NCBI GenBank assembly: GCA_030550515.1
Contig: JAUQPE010000011.1
Span: 243,680-307,679 of the forward strand
Source: Thermotogota bacterium
GTDB lineage: Bacteria; Thermotogota; Thermotogae; Thermotogales; Thermotogaceae
DNA: 64,000 nucleotides
Direction of reading: 5' to 3'
The notes under the pieces are model-generated. The model was not told the DNA's origin. It did no database searches and was given only the letters and a program-made list of their open reading frames with translations. Shown piece by piece: positions 9,509 to 18,418 of this stretch. The first letter of the stretch is position 1; every line of letters begins with the position of its first letter. Made by a program: the position numbers and the translations under genes.

Positions 9509-10154
9509 GGACGTTCTTGGTCTTGCCATCTTTTGTGAAGGCTCTAAAAACCATCAAAGACCGAAACTCAGGATTTTTTCCATCGATATCGACGATCAAA
9601 TCGTTCCCGGCGATCTTGATCGTTCCATTTGGAACATTTTTGAAGTAACCTGAAAACGTCACGCCTTTCAACTCTTCTTTCTCTATCATTTCTTGGAGCA
9701 CGCGCAGTGCTCTTTCTATTTTTTCTCTCTCCACTCTTGCCTCTCTCTTAACCTTCTTCCTCCACAGGGGAAGGAGAGAGGGGTTCGAGAGAATACGCGT
9801 TTCCAGCGCGGTTACTTTGCGAAGGGACGGTTCCACAATCGCAACTTGTTGGAACACTTCGGGAAATTCGAGAAGGGGAGGTTTGTCTTTCGCGTTTGGC
9901 GATACAGGTGGGGGTGTGAGCGTGCTCGTTTCGACCTTCAGCCTGAAGCATCCCTCCCGCACAACTGGCTGACCTTTCTCGTCTTTCAAGTCTAGGACCC
10001 TCGCCTTCACGGAACTCTCCAACACGTGCACGTTCCAATTGATTTCTCGTTTCAAAAGCTGAGGCTTCTCGACTTCCAAGTCTACGTTGCGAGCTTTCGC
10101 TCCCTTGAACTCCAGAAAGAATCCTTTCAACAGCTCGATTAAGTACTTGAGCAT
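9492..10154 (-). CDS. Unknown protein, last gene of the flagellar operon
   Basis: 220 residues. Begins with a hydrophobic stretch MLKYLIELLKGFFLEF that could be an amphipathic helix rather than a signal peptide. A Lys/Glu-rich middle (about 120-165) looks helical, and the tail (KNVPNGTIKIAGNDLIVDID, GKTKNVLIFL) looks like beta structure. No known family recognised. Its ATG lies inside the previous gene with a 16-base overlap. Third unknown gene after fliA, so a flagellum- or chemotaxis-linked role is possible. The 3-prime end overlaps the convergent gene by 17 bases. Confidence 0.7.
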   Translation of the reverse strand: MLKYLIELLKGFFLEFKGAKARNVDLEVEKPQLLKREINWNVHVLESSVKARVLDLKDEKGQPVVREGCFRLKVETSTLTPPPVSPNAKDKPPLLEFPEVFQQVAIVEPSLRKVTALETRILSNPSLLPLWRKKVKREARVEREKIERALRVLQEMIEKEELKGVTFSGYFKNVPNGTIKIAGNDLIVDIDGKNPEFRSLMVFRAFTKDGKTKNVLIFLD

Positions 10155-10621
10155 ACGTACTCCAAAGCTTTTTCGAGTCTTTCGAAGGGTTCGAAAATGT
10201 CTAACCCTTCTTCCAGCATTTCGCTCAGTTTTCTGAGTTTATCGGGCAACACCTTTCCAACGATCCTGAGGGCCCCTTCCCTGTAGGGTACCAAGTATTC
10301 CTCTTCGGATATCTTCCTCACTTCGCTTATTTCTTCTCTTCTTTCCGAGAGGTAAAAGACCCTTTGGTCGATTTCGAGAAGTTCTAAATCCTTCGTGAAT
10401 ATGAAGTCCACGGGTTTTTCGATCTTCTTCACCAAAGTTGCCGCGATGATTTCTGTCTTCAAAAAGTAGTCGAGAGATTTGCCATAAAGGATCCTTTGGA
10501 GTTCGTTCGGAACAATGGGTTCCGTGTACTTGAACTCCTGAGGGATACCCCTTTCGTCGACCACGAGAAGTCCCCCCACGAATTTGTTGTTCAGTTTCTC
10601 TACAGCCAAGTAACCTATCAC
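10139..10621 (-). CDS. Unknown protein in the fliA operon
   Basis: 160 residues from a GTG that overlaps the preceding stop (GTGA). Starts with beta-rich sequence (GYLAVEKLNNKFVGGLLVVDERGIPQEF), followed by helical, charged sequence. It is soluble-looking and has one cysteine near the end. The pattern of a short regulatory protein with no catalytic motif is all that can be said. It is coupled to both neighbours by overlaps, so it is co-expressed with fliA. Confidence 0.68.
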   Translation of the reverse strand: MIGYLAVEKLNNKFVGGLLVVDERGIPQEFKYTEPIVPNELQRILYGKSLDYFLKTEIIAATLVKKIEKPVDFIFTKDLELLEIDQRVFYLSERREEISEVRKISEEEYLVPYREGALRIVGKVLPDKLRKLSEMLEEGLDIFEPFERLEKALEYVCSST

Positions 10622-10926
10622 AGTCTCACGTCCATCAGGAGCCCTTTGTTTTCTTCCTTCAAGCTGATTTCCCTCTTCGTTGGGGCACCGCTTCGAGCGG
10701 TGCGAGCTTCGAAACTCCCCCTACCCCCTTCAAGCGACGACCTAACGGTTGGATTCTCCAATCCTTCTTTCCTCGTCACCGACCTCTGTTCTCTCTGGAT
10801 ACGCTGCAAGATTTCGTGGCTCACCAGTTGTTGAACCAACGCTTGTTGGTTCAAAAGGTTGGAGACGTTCTGAACGGTTTCAACGCCCCTCACGATGTAC
10901 CCCTGAAGATCGACTGGCCTCACCAT
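10618..10926 (-). CDS. Small unknown protein following fliA
   Basis: 102 residues. The N-terminal part has repeated hydrophobic and glutamine residues (QNVSNLLNQQALVQQLVSHEILQRIQREQRS) suggesting a helix or short coiled coil. The second half is low-complexity and charged (SLEGGRGSFEARTARSGAP), probably disordered. The ATG overlaps the fliA stop (ATGGTGA). The size and character would suit an adaptor or secreted flagellar regulator, but there is no motif to prove it. Confidence 0.62.
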   Translation of the reverse strand: MVRPVDLQGYIVRGVETVQNVSNLLNQQALVQQLVSHEILQRIQREQRSVTRKEGLENPTVRSSLEGGRGSFEARTARSGAPTKREISLKEENKGLLMDVRL

Positions 10927-11573
10927 CCTTCCACTTCCCTTCTCAACTTTACGATCGCAACGCTCACTATTTGCGAAACGCGTGATTCTGTGACTCCAAG
11001 CACCTGGGCTATCTCCTTCAAAGAGAGTTCCTTTTCAAACCTCAAGGAAAGCACGATCCTTTCTTTTTCTGAGAGCTTTTCTAACGCTTTCTTCAATCTT
11101 TCGAGCAATATCTCTCTCAAGGCGTTTTCGTCTGGTTGCCCCTCTTCGGCCGGAACTTCCAATTCGAAACCATCCATCATTAGGATCTGTCTCCTTATCA
11201 TCTCGTTCTTCGCCCTGCTCACATCTTTGGGGTCCATTCCCGTTTTTTCCGCTATCTCCTCATCCGTTGGCAGAGAACCCTTTTCTGCCACGATCCGCTC
11301 CACCATTTTCACGCTTCTTCTCAGGTCCTTCGGCATCCAATCCAACCTACGCAGGTAATCGTACATGGCCCCTTTGATTCTCTTCAGAACAAAAGTCTTG
11401 AAAGAGGCACGCATCGGATCGTATCTTTCTATAGCCGAAAGGAGCGCAACCACTCCCTCTTGGATCAAGTCGTCCAATTCCACGTTTGGGGGAAGTGTGT
11501 GGATCAGATCCTCCGCGATTTTCTTCACGAAAGGCAACATCTCTTTCACCAATTTTTCTTTGTCCCAACTCAT
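10920..11573 (-). CDS. fliA: RNA polymerase sigma factor FliA (sigma-28)
   Basis: 217 residues. Directs RNA polymerase to late flagellar and chemotaxis promoters. Region 2 is at about residues 20-90 (LDDLIQEGVVALLSAIERYDP, then the KTFVLKRIKGAMYDYLR -10 reader). Region 3 is at 100-140, and region 4 at 165-213 ends in a helix-turn-helix (LSLKEIAQVLGVTESRVSQI). There is no region 1.1, as expected for sigma-28. ATG at 11573 overlaps the cheD stop. It sits downstream of cheC and cheD as in Bacillus-type fla/che operons. Confidence 0.93.
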   Translation of the reverse strand: MSWDKEKLVKEMLPFVKKIAEDLIHTLPPNVELDDLIQEGVVALLSAIERYDPMRASFKTFVLKRIKGAMYDYLRRLDWMPKDLRRSVKMVERIVAEKGSLPTDEEIAEKTGMDPKDVSRAKNEMIRRQILMMDGFELEVPAEEGQPDENALREILLERLKKALEKLSEKERIVLSLRFEKELSLKEIAQVLGVTESRVSQIVSVAIVKLRREVEGW

Positions 11574-12043
11574 ATTTCCTTTATCTCCAAACGTTCTCCG
11601 CCACCAACCTTTCTGATGAGCAACTTTCCCGTTTCCACGTTGTACTCGACGCTTCTAGCCCTGTTTCCTCCCGTGTCTTCCGCCAGAAGTTTCACGCCAA
11701 GTTCCTTCAGCTTCTCTTTCACGGCTTGCACGTTCCTCTCACCAACGTTGAGCCCCTTCGACTCGAACATGCTTGCACCACCCGCGATCTTCGCTTCAAG
11801 CCTTTCGAGCTTTGCCCCCATTTTGAGCAACTCTTCCACGAGAACTTTCACAGCTGTATTCGCATACTTTCCAGGTTTGTCAGTGGTTTCCTCCCCCTCT
11901 GGGAGCATCACGTGCGCCATCCCTCCCACCTTTGCGACGGGGTCCCTCACGCACACCGCCACGCAAGATCCAAGCCCCAACGTGACTATAACAACGGGAT
12001 TCCTTTCTATGGCGTACTCTCCAATACCGATCACTTTCTTCAT
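11570..12043 (-). CDS. cheD: Chemoreceptor glutamine deamidase CheD
   Basis: 157 residues. Deamidates chosen glutamines in chemoreceptors, and binds CheC to raise its phosphatase activity. The catalytic triad known in the Thermotoga enzyme is in place: Thr21, Cys27 (GLGSCVAV) and His44 (GMAHVMLP). The ATG overlaps the cheC stop, matching the physical CheC-CheD partnership. A chemoreceptor that could be its substrate is encoded at 25297-27279. Confidence 0.95.
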   Translation of the reverse strand: MKKVIGIGEYAIERNPVVIVTLGLGSCVAVCVRDPVAKVGGMAHVMLPEGEETTDKPGKYANTAVKVLVEELLKMGAKLERLEAKIAGGASMFESKGLNVGERNVQAVKEKLKELGVKLLAEDTGGNRARSVEYNVETGKLLIRKVGGGERLEIKEI

Positions 12044-12642
12044 CTTACGCCCATCCTTTCGAAGATTTTGTTGAGATAGCCTGGCTTGGGTATGAGCATC
12101 ATGTAGGAAGTGAGCTCCTCTCCCTCTATCCTGAGGAGAGTCTCGACGAGTACCACCTCTTCCTCACCCTCGACATCCTGGATGGAAACCTCCGCGAAGA
12201 TGGCCGATATCATGTCGACCACGAGATCTGGTGGGAGGGTTTCTATCTTGAAATCGAGAAAGTTCGCCAAAGCCGAAACGTAGGTGCCACACATGATGTT
12301 TCCAACTTCCTTCAAGGCGGAAAGCGAAAATTCGTCGATCTGAAGGAGGTCTTCTGGCGCGCTTCCTACCAGCATTTCCACGATCTTTTTCGCAACGGAA
12401 GAACCCATGATCAAGAGCACGTCTCCCTCCAAATCCCCACTCACCGGCATCTTCACGCCCACAACCACCTCTTCTGGGTCCTGGGCGACGAAGATCACCT
12501 GGCTTACAGGGACAACTTCAACCTCCGGCACGGATATCTCAACTTTTCTGTTTATCATGAAGGAAATGGCCGTCGCAGCGTTCCCGGTGCCGATGTTCCC
12601 TATCTCTTTCAACAAGTCCTTTTGCTTTTCGGAAATCTCCAC
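12040..12642 (-). CDS. cheC: CheY-P phosphatase CheC
   Basis: 200 residues with two copies of the catalytic pattern E-x-x-N: Glu13/Asn16 (KEIGNIGTGN) and Glu112/Asn115 (KEVGNIMCGT). These positions equal those described for T. maritima CheC. It dephosphorylates CheY-P to help adaptation. GTG start at 12642 directly follows the PilZ gene stop and has AAAGGAGGG upstream. Coupled to cheD. Confidence 0.94.
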   Translation of the reverse strand: MEISEKQKDLLKEIGNIGTGNAATAISFMINRKVEISVPEVEVVPVSQVIFVAQDPEEVVVGVKMPVSGDLEGDVLLIMGSSVAKKIVEMLVGSAPEDLLQIDEFSLSALKEVGNIMCGTYVSALANFLDFKIETLPPDLVVDMISAIFAEVSIQDVEGEEEVVLVETLLRIEGEELTSYMMLIPKPGYLNKIFERMGVR

Positions 12643-13323
12643 TCAAATCCCTCCTTTCTTCTTCATCTCCAGTTCTTTTTTGAAGACGTACGTCACCAAC
12701 TTCTTTTCAAGGTTTGGAGGAACGTTCAGGAATTCCATACCGTACATCCTCAAGCCCTCGGGAGTCACACCCGCTTCCCTTACCACCCTTGTTGGATGGT
12801 TCTCGAGTCTCAATCCCTCTTCAAGGAAAAGGTCGACGAAGATCACCTGCCCCACCATCAACGCTTCGGACGTCACCATCAGCATACCACCGGCGCTGAA
12901 ATCTTTGGTTACGAACCTTTTGGGAGTGGGATCTTCCACTGAGAACCTGAAAGTGCCATCCAACACCAATTCTAACCTCTTGTATCGGCGTCTCTGGATC
13001 CTCTGCAAGTTTTCCGGAAATGGAACCTTCGTGATGGGGAAACCGTCCGCCCCTCTTCCACTCTCCAGCACCACCGTCCTGAAGGTGTACAGGGCCGATT
13101 TGTCTATGACCTTCACGGTGCAACGAGTGCCTCTTGGAAGCGGGACGAGCCTTCCTTTGAAGCTAGGCATCGATAGAGCGAGGATGTACCTCTCGAAATC
13201 CACGTCGTGCACGCTACTTTTGTATTCACCTTCCAACTCCTCTGGATAGAAGACGTCGATAACCACGTTTTGACCAGGTTTCAGGACATCTCTTGCCTCC
13301 ACCGTTTCCACGTAGAACTGCAC
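12643..13323 (-). CDS. PilZ-domain flagellar brake-like protein (YcgR type)
   Basis: 226 residues. An N-terminal YcgR-N-like beta domain fills about 1-100. The PilZ domain follows with the c-di-GMP arginines in QRRRYKRLE near 106 and the DFSAGGMLM motif (D-x-S-x-x-G) near 140. Such proteins bind c-di-GMP and slow or steer the flagellar motor. GTG start at 13323, four bases after the flhG stop. No cyclase or phosphodiesterase is in the window. Confidence 0.86.
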   Translation of the reverse strand: MQFYVETVEARDVLKPGQNVVIDVFYPEELEGEYKSSVHDVDFERYILALSMPSFKGRLVPLPRGTRCTVKVIDKSALYTFRTVVLESGRGADGFPITKVPFPENLQRIQRRRYKRLELVLDGTFRFSVEDPTPKRFVTKDFSAGGMLMVTSEALMVGQVIFVDLFLEEGLRLENHPTRVVREAGVTPEGLRMYGMEFLNVPPNLEKKLVTYVFKKELEMKKKGGI

Positions 13324-13326
13324 GAT

Positions 13327-14163
13327 TCATCCCCCTATTCCCAAGAGATGTCTTATCTTGTCGAGGAAACCCTCTTTCTCTCTCTCCACGGACTCCTTCA
13401 GGATCTTCTCCCTCAGACCCAGCATCACCAACGAAGGTTGGGATTTCTCCGCCCAAAGCAAGAAAGGTTTCTGCCTTTCGACGCTCTTTTGGACCACGGG
13501 ATCTTCCCTCACGATGAAGAAGTGGCGTATGGGAACGCCCACGAACCTCTCAACGACGTTCTTCAACCTTTCCACCACTTTTCTGCCTTCCTTCATGTTC
13601 CTCACCATGTTCAGAACGAGGAAGATCTCCTCAGGGTTCACACCTTTGACAGAGAGCACTTTTATGAGCGTGTAAGTGTTTATTATGGAAGTTGGCTCGT
13701 CGGTTGTGACGATGATCAAGTAGTCGGAATTCAGATAAAACTTGTCCAAGTTCTCGTTGTAACCGGGCGGGAAGTCTACGATCACGTAATCGTAACTTCT
13801 GAGGATGCGAGAGAAACTATCGAAAAACTTCTTCCTGTCGCCGAGGTTGAACAGAAGGAGGTCCTCTATGTCTATGCCGCTGCTGATCACGTCCACGTCG
13901 TAAGGGGACTTGTAGACGATGTCCTCTATCTTCAATCCCGATTTGAAGAAATCTTTGAGGGTCCTAGGCGCGACGGTGCCTAAGAGGATCTCCACGCTTC
14001 CAAAGCCGACGTCCGCGTCAAACAAGAGGATCTTGAAGTTCCTCTTTTGAAAGGCGAGTGCGAGGTTTACCGCCAATATCGATTTCCCCACCCCTCCTTT
14101 CCCGCTCAACACGCTGATGACTTTCGGCTCGCTTTTCCTGAGGCTTTCAACCTGATCTTGCAT
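13327..14163 (-). CDS. flhG: MinD/ParA-like flagellar number regulator FlhG
   Basis: About 278 residues from the ATG at 14163, chosen because GAGGTG lies six bases before it; the frame itself is open to a GTG at 14178. Deviant Walker A SGKGGVGKS is at residues 20-28 and DADVGFGS follows at about 47. FlhG is a membrane-cycling ATPase that works with FlhF to set flagellar number and place. It overlaps the end of flhF, the usual partner order. Confidence 0.93.
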   Translation of the reverse strand: MQDQVESLRKSEPKVISVLSGKGGVGKSILAVNLALAFQKRNFKILLFDADVGFGSVEILLGTVAPRTLKDFFKSGLKIEDIVYKSPYDVDVISSGIDIEDLLLFNLGDRKKFFDSFSRILRSYDYVIVDFPPGYNENLDKFYLNSDYLIIVTTDEPTSIINTYTLIKVLSVKGVNPEEIFLVLNMVRNMKEGRKVVERLKNVVERFVGVPIRHFFIVREDPVVQKSVERQKPFLLWAEKSQPSLVMLGLREKILKESVEREKEGFLDKIRHLLGIGG

Positions 14164-15265
14164 ACCTGAGCACCTCACTGGCCACCACGCGCCCCAACTC
14201 GATAGGGTTGGCCTCGAAGATATCGTCTGGAACCCTCTGACCGTTCGTCACGAAAGCTATGGGGAGCTTCGAGATTTCCGTGATGTTCAAAAACATCCCA
14301 AAACAGTTCGTTTCATCCATCTTTGTCAGGATCAGGTGCGTTGGCTTGGCCACGGAAAACTTTTCCACAATTTTTTCCACATCTTCTGTTCTGTAGTTCA
14401 TCGGGATCACGAGGAAAGAAACATTCGGCTTTACGGCTTCAACCAGCGCTCTCACCTCGTTCATCTGGATCTCGTTTTGGTGGCTCCGCCCCGCCGTATC
14501 CATGAGAATCACATCGTAACCTTCAAGCGCTATCACCTCGTACTCTGCTTCTCTGGGAGTGTAAGCGATCTTCATGGGGATGTCCATGATTTCCGCGTAC
14601 GTTTTCAGTTGCTCGGTGGCAGCCACTCTGTAGGTGTCGAGCGTCAAGATCGCCACCTTTTTCCTTTTCTCTATCTTGAGCTTGGCCGCAATCTTGGCCA
14701 AGGTAGTTGTCTTACCGACGCCCGTTGTCCCGAGAAACAGAACCTTCCCCTGTATCTCCGGCACGTTCGTTTTGATGAAACTTGCCAGGTATTCGGAAAG
14801 AACCTGGAACGAATTTTGTGAGGAGGAATCGAAATCTCCGTACTTCAACCTCAAGAAGTCCAAAATCTTCACTTTTATCCCTTCCATGACACCTTGCCTT
14901 TCCAACCCGTAAGAGATCCTTGAAAGCCCTTCTGGGAGTGTCTTCACCTTCTCCACGACGAGCAACTGCTTTATCTCGTTCACCGTTCTCTTTATCTCTT
15001 CGAGCTCACTGTTTTTATCGTCACCTAACAACCTGTTCTTTACGAGCACCTCCTGTAACTTGTAAGTCTCCACGTTTTCCCTCTTCTCCTCACGCACGTC
15101 TTCCGCGGCGGCGGTGATCTCGAAATAAACCTTTCCTCCTATCCCAAACAATCCTCCCTTTCTGATCTTTCTGGTGCTTAGTATTACCGCGTTTTCGCCA
15201 AGATCTCTCTTTATCATAGACATGGCTTCCCTTATGTTCTCCACAACGTACCTCTTTATCCTCAT
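14147..15265 (-). CDS. flhF: Flagellar biosynthesis SRP-like GTPase FlhF
   Basis: 372 residues. A basic N-terminal B domain (about 1-110) precedes the N and G domains of the SRP GTPase family. The P-loop GTTGVGKTTT is at 179-188, DTYRVAATEQLKTYAE follows, DTAGRSHQN is near 255 and TKMDE near 315. It directs flagellar assembly at the membrane. ATG overlaps the flhA stop and its 3-prime end overlaps flhG. Confidence 0.94.
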   Translation of the reverse strand: MRIKRYVVENIREAMSMIKRDLGENAVILSTRKIRKGGLFGIGGKVYFEITAAAEDVREEKRENVETYKLQEVLVKNRLLGDDKNSELEEIKRTVNEIKQLLVVEKVKTLPEGLSRISYGLERQGVMEGIKVKILDFLRLKYGDFDSSSQNSFQVLSEYLASFIKTNVPEIQGKVLFLGTTGVGKTTTLAKIAAKLKIEKRKKVAILTLDTYRVAATEQLKTYAEIMDIPMKIAYTPREAEYEVIALEGYDVILMDTAGRSHQNEIQMNEVRALVEAVKPNVSFLVIPMNYRTEDVEKIVEKFSVAKPTHLILTKMDETNCFGMFLNITEISKLPIAFVTNGQRVPDDIFEANPIELGRVVASEVLRYARSG

Positions 15266-17298
15266 AACCTCACCACACCTTCTATTTGTAGGGTGTACTC
15301 TTCCGGTATCTCATCGTAGGAAATCACGTGGATTCCCGGCACGACCCTTGTAATGTAGCGCGAAAGATACGGTCTCAGGGAAGACGAACAGACGACAACG
15401 GGTTGGTATCCTTTCCTCATGAGCCCTTCCAGAGACTTCGAGACGTTGTTCATCAAGGATTTCGAAACCTCGGGGTTGAGGATGAGCTCTCTCTCTTCTC
15501 CTACTTCCTTCACCGCTTCGATCAACCTCCTCTCGAGCTCGTGCTCTAAAGCGACTGCGTGAACCTTTCCATCTTCAGCTTTCAGGGGAGAGATGATCTG
15601 TCTCTTCAACCCTTTCCTTACCGATTCGACCAGATAATCGATGTCCTTGCTTCTTTCCGCCGCTTCCAAGAGTACCTCGAAGATCGTGGGGAGGTTCCTT
15701 ATCGAAACCCCTTCTCTCAGGAGCCTCTGCAATACCTTCTTCACTTCGGAAGGTTTGAGAACTGAGGGAACGAGGTCTTCCACAAGTTTTGGGAACCTTT
15801 CTTTGAGACCTTCCATGAGGAGGTCAAACTCTCTGAACCCCAAAAGTTCGTGGGCGTGTCTTCTGAGAATCTCGGAAAGGTGCGTGGCAAAAACCGTTGG
15901 CGCGTCCACCACCGTGTAACCTTTCTGCTGGGCTTCTTCCTTCCTCCACTCCTCTATCCAATAGGCTTCCAGGTTGAAGGCAGGTTCTCTGGTGGGAATT
16001 CCGGGTATCCTTTCCATGACCCCACCAGGATTTATCGCAAGGAGTCTGTTGGGCATGAGCTCGTATCTCGCCACCTCGCTACCCCTTATCCTTACGCTGT
16101 ACTCGTTGGGCTTCAAGAGGACGCTGTCTCTCACCCTAATGGGGGAGATGACGACACCGAGTTCGAAAGCGATCTGTTTCCTGATCGAAGTGATGCGGTC
16201 GAGGAGGTCTCCCCCCTGTGAGGGATCCGCAAGCGGTATCAGACCGTAGCCTATCTCGACCTCCACCGTGTCGCTTTGGAGCACCTCTGCGACCTCTTCT
16301 GGAGTTGTGAGTATGGGACCTTTCGGCTTTTCGGTCACGCGCGCCCCGGCGTATTCCTCCTTGGGCGCCAGTCGCGATCCGTACAGCGCGAGGAACATTA
16401 GGGTACCCCCTATCAGAGCGCTGAAGAACGGCATGGGGGTGAAGAGCCCAAGGAACACCAACACGGCACCTGTCAGCATGATCACCTTTGATTCCTTCGA
16501 AAGCTCGGAGACGATATCCTTCCCGAGGTTCTCCTTGGAAGCCGCTCTGGAGACGATCACGCCGGTAGCGGTTGAGACGAGCAACGCCGGTATCTGTGTC
16601 GCCAATCCATCTCCGACTGTGAGGATAACGTATTCTTGCGCGGCTTCCGCGATCGTCATCCTGTGTTTCAGAACACCTATCACCAGTCCACCTACGATGT
16701 TCACGAAGACGATGATGATACTCGCTATGGCATCTCCTCTGACGAACTTGCTCGCACCGTCCATGGCCCCGTAAAAATCCGCTTCGCGCCTGATCTCTTC
16801 CCTTCTCCTTCTAGCTTCCTCTTCCGTGATCAACCCACTGCTCAGATCGGCGTCAACACTCATCTGTTTTCCAGGCATGGCGTCCAACGTGAACCTCGCC
16901 GCAACTTCCGCTATCCTTTCCGCACCGCGCGTGATCACTATGAACTGGATGATGACGAGAATGACGAAGATGATGAGTCCAACGACGTAATCGCCCTTGA
17001 CGACGAACTCTCCGAAAGTCCTTATGACTTTCCCTTGAAACTTTGGCCCTTCCAGCAGGATCAAACGCGTCGACGCCACGTTCAAACCCAATCTGAAGAG
17101 TGTCACGATCAGAAGAAGCGTCGGGAAAGAAGAAAGTTCCAAGGCGCTTCGAACGTACATTGTCGAGAACAAAATCACCATGGACAGCGACAGGTTGAGT
17201 ATCTGGAAGAAGTCGAGCAGGCTGTCCGGTATCGGTAACACCATCAGAAGAACGATGGCCACGACCACCAAGGAGACAACCACATCGGTGTTCTTCAA
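15262..17298 (-). CDS. flhA: Flagellar export gate protein FlhA
   Basis: 678 residues. The N-terminal half has about eight membrane helices and carries the family-conserved loop RFTLDAMPGKQMSVDADL (FHIPEP signature region). The C-terminal half (about 330-678) is the cytosolic ring domain that docks export chaperones. It is the proton-driven gate of flagellar type III secretion. TTG start at 17298 with AGGGGTGA upstream, five bases after the flhB stop. Confidence 0.95.
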   Translation of the reverse strand: MKNTDVVVSLVVVAIVLLMVLPIPDSLLDFFQILNLSLSMVILFSTMYVRSALELSSFPTLLLIVTLFRLGLNVASTRLILLEGPKFQGKVIRTFGEFVVKGDYVVGLIIFVILVIIQFIVITRGAERIAEVAARFTLDAMPGKQMSVDADLSSGLITEEEARRRREEIRREADFYGAMDGASKFVRGDAIASIIIVFVNIVGGLVIGVLKHRMTIAEAAQEYVILTVGDGLATQIPALLVSTATGVIVSRAASKENLGKDIVSELSKESKVIMLTGAVLVFLGLFTPMPFFSALIGGTLMFLALYGSRLAPKEEYAGARVTEKPKGPILTTPEEVAEVLQSDTVEVEIGYGLIPLADPSQGGDLLDRITSIRKQIAFELGVVISPIRVRDSVLLKPNEYSVRIRGSEVARYELMPNRLLAINPGGVMERIPGIPTREPAFNLEAYWIEEWRKEEAQQKGYTVVDAPTVFATHLSEILRRHAHELLGFREFDLLMEGLKERFPKLVEDLVPSVLKPSEVKKVLQRLLREGVSIRNLPTIFEVLLEAAERSKDIDYLVESVRKGLKRQIISPLKAEDGKVHAVALEHELERRLIEAVKEVGEERELILNPEVSKSLMNNVSKSLEGLMRKGYQPVVVCSSSLRPYLSRYITRVVPGIHVISYDEIPEEYTLQIEGVVRL

Positions 17299-17302
17299 AA
17301 TT

Positions 17303-18418
17303 TCACCCCTTCTTGCTGTACACTCGCACCAGGATCTCCGCCACTATCCTGTAGAACTCGACAGGTATCTCTTCCCCGATGTTCACCTTGTAATAGAGTT
17401 CCCTTGCGAGTTCAGGGTTTCTGAAGATCGGCACGCCATGCTCTCTGGCGAGTTCGATGATCTTCAAAGCGATGTGATCAACTCCCTTGGCAACGACGGT
17501 GGGTGCGCTCATCGTGTCCGGATCGTACTTGAGGGCGACGGCGAAATGAGTGGGGTTGGTGATCACCACGTCCGCCTTCGGAACTTCCTCCATCATTCTC
17601 CTCCTGAGGATATCATACATCATTCTCCGCTGTCTTCTTCTCACCTCAGGGTTGCCTTCAACTTCTTTCAATTCATCCTTGAGTTCCTGTCTGGTCATCC
17701 TGATATTCTTCTCGTATTCCCATCTCTGGTAGAGGTAATCGAATATGGCGAGCGCCAAGAGGGCAATCCCGCACCTGAGCGAAATGTCGTACAACAGCTT
17801 CCACAAGTCCGAGAAGGCCTCCGTGACCTCCATGTCGGAGTACCTGACGAGGTTTTTCCATCTGTCCTTGAGCACTTGGTAGGCGACGAAACCTACCACC
17901 ACCACTTTCAGAGTAGCCTTCAGCAGTTCAACAATCGACCTCAGCGAAAACATCCTCTTGAAACCTTCGACAGGGTTGAGTCTTCCGAAGTCGAGCTTCA
18001 ACGCCTTCGGGGCGAACAAAAAACCTGTTTGGAGAGCCCCCACTAGGACACCGACCACCGCTGCGATCACGAACAACCCACTCAAAAGCAAAAGGATCCC
18101 CTTCAAAGAACCCGCAAGAAGCATCGACAAGTCGCCGTAATCCTCTAAGTTGAAGAACACGGAAAGCCTTTCGGAAAGATCGAACAACAACCTTTCCCCA
18201 ACCATACCAAGAGTAAAGACGAACAAGAGGAGGACGATCGCCATGTTGAGTTCCCTGGAAACTGCTACTCTTCCCTCTTCTCGGACTTTCCTCCTCTTCC
18301 TCGGTGTTGCCCTTTCAGTCCTCTCAGTTTCGGCGAACAGGAGTACGTCTATTCCCCAATCAAACTCGAGATAGCGTTCAACGCACGCCCTGAGATCTCC
18401 CCAGCGACCTCCGCCCAT
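17303..18418 (-). CDS. flhB: Flagellar export switch protein FlhB
   Basis: 371 residues as drawn. Four membrane helices lie in the first two-thirds. The self-cleaving NPTH motif is at about 288-291 in VVITNPTHFAVALKYD, the switch that changes export from hook to filament subunits. The family's conserved N-terminus (LLFAETERTERATPRKRRKVREEG) begins only at about residue 26. No ATG, GTG or TTG sits just before it in this frame, so the nearest usable start is the ATG at 18418, inside fliR, giving a 70-base overlap and extra N-terminal residues. A rarer start codon is an alternative. Confidence 0.9.
   Translation of the reverse strand: MGGGRWGDLRACVERYLEFDWGIDVLLFAETERTERATPRKRRKVREEGRVAVSRELNMAIVLLLFVFTLGMVGERLLFDLSERLSVFFNLEDYGDLSMLLAGSLKGILLLLSGLFVIAAVVGVLVGALQTGFLFAPKALKLDFGRLNPVEGFKRMFSLRSIVELLKATLKVVVVGFVAYQVLKDRWKNLVRYSDMEVTEAFSDLWKLLYDISLRCGIALLALAIFDYLYQRWEYEKNIRMTRQELKDELKEVEGNPEVRRRQRRMMYDILRRRMMEEVPKADVVITNPTHFAVALKYDPDTMSAPTVVAKGVDHIALKIIELAREHGVPIFRNPELARELYYKVNIGEEIPVEFYRIVAEILVRVYSKKG

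Noticed and set aside
17889..17900. AAACCTACCACC, identical to the DnaA box type I recall for T. maritima oriC
   Set aside because: A single copy inside the flhB coding sequence, far from dnaA and without neighbouring copies or an AT-rich unwinding region.
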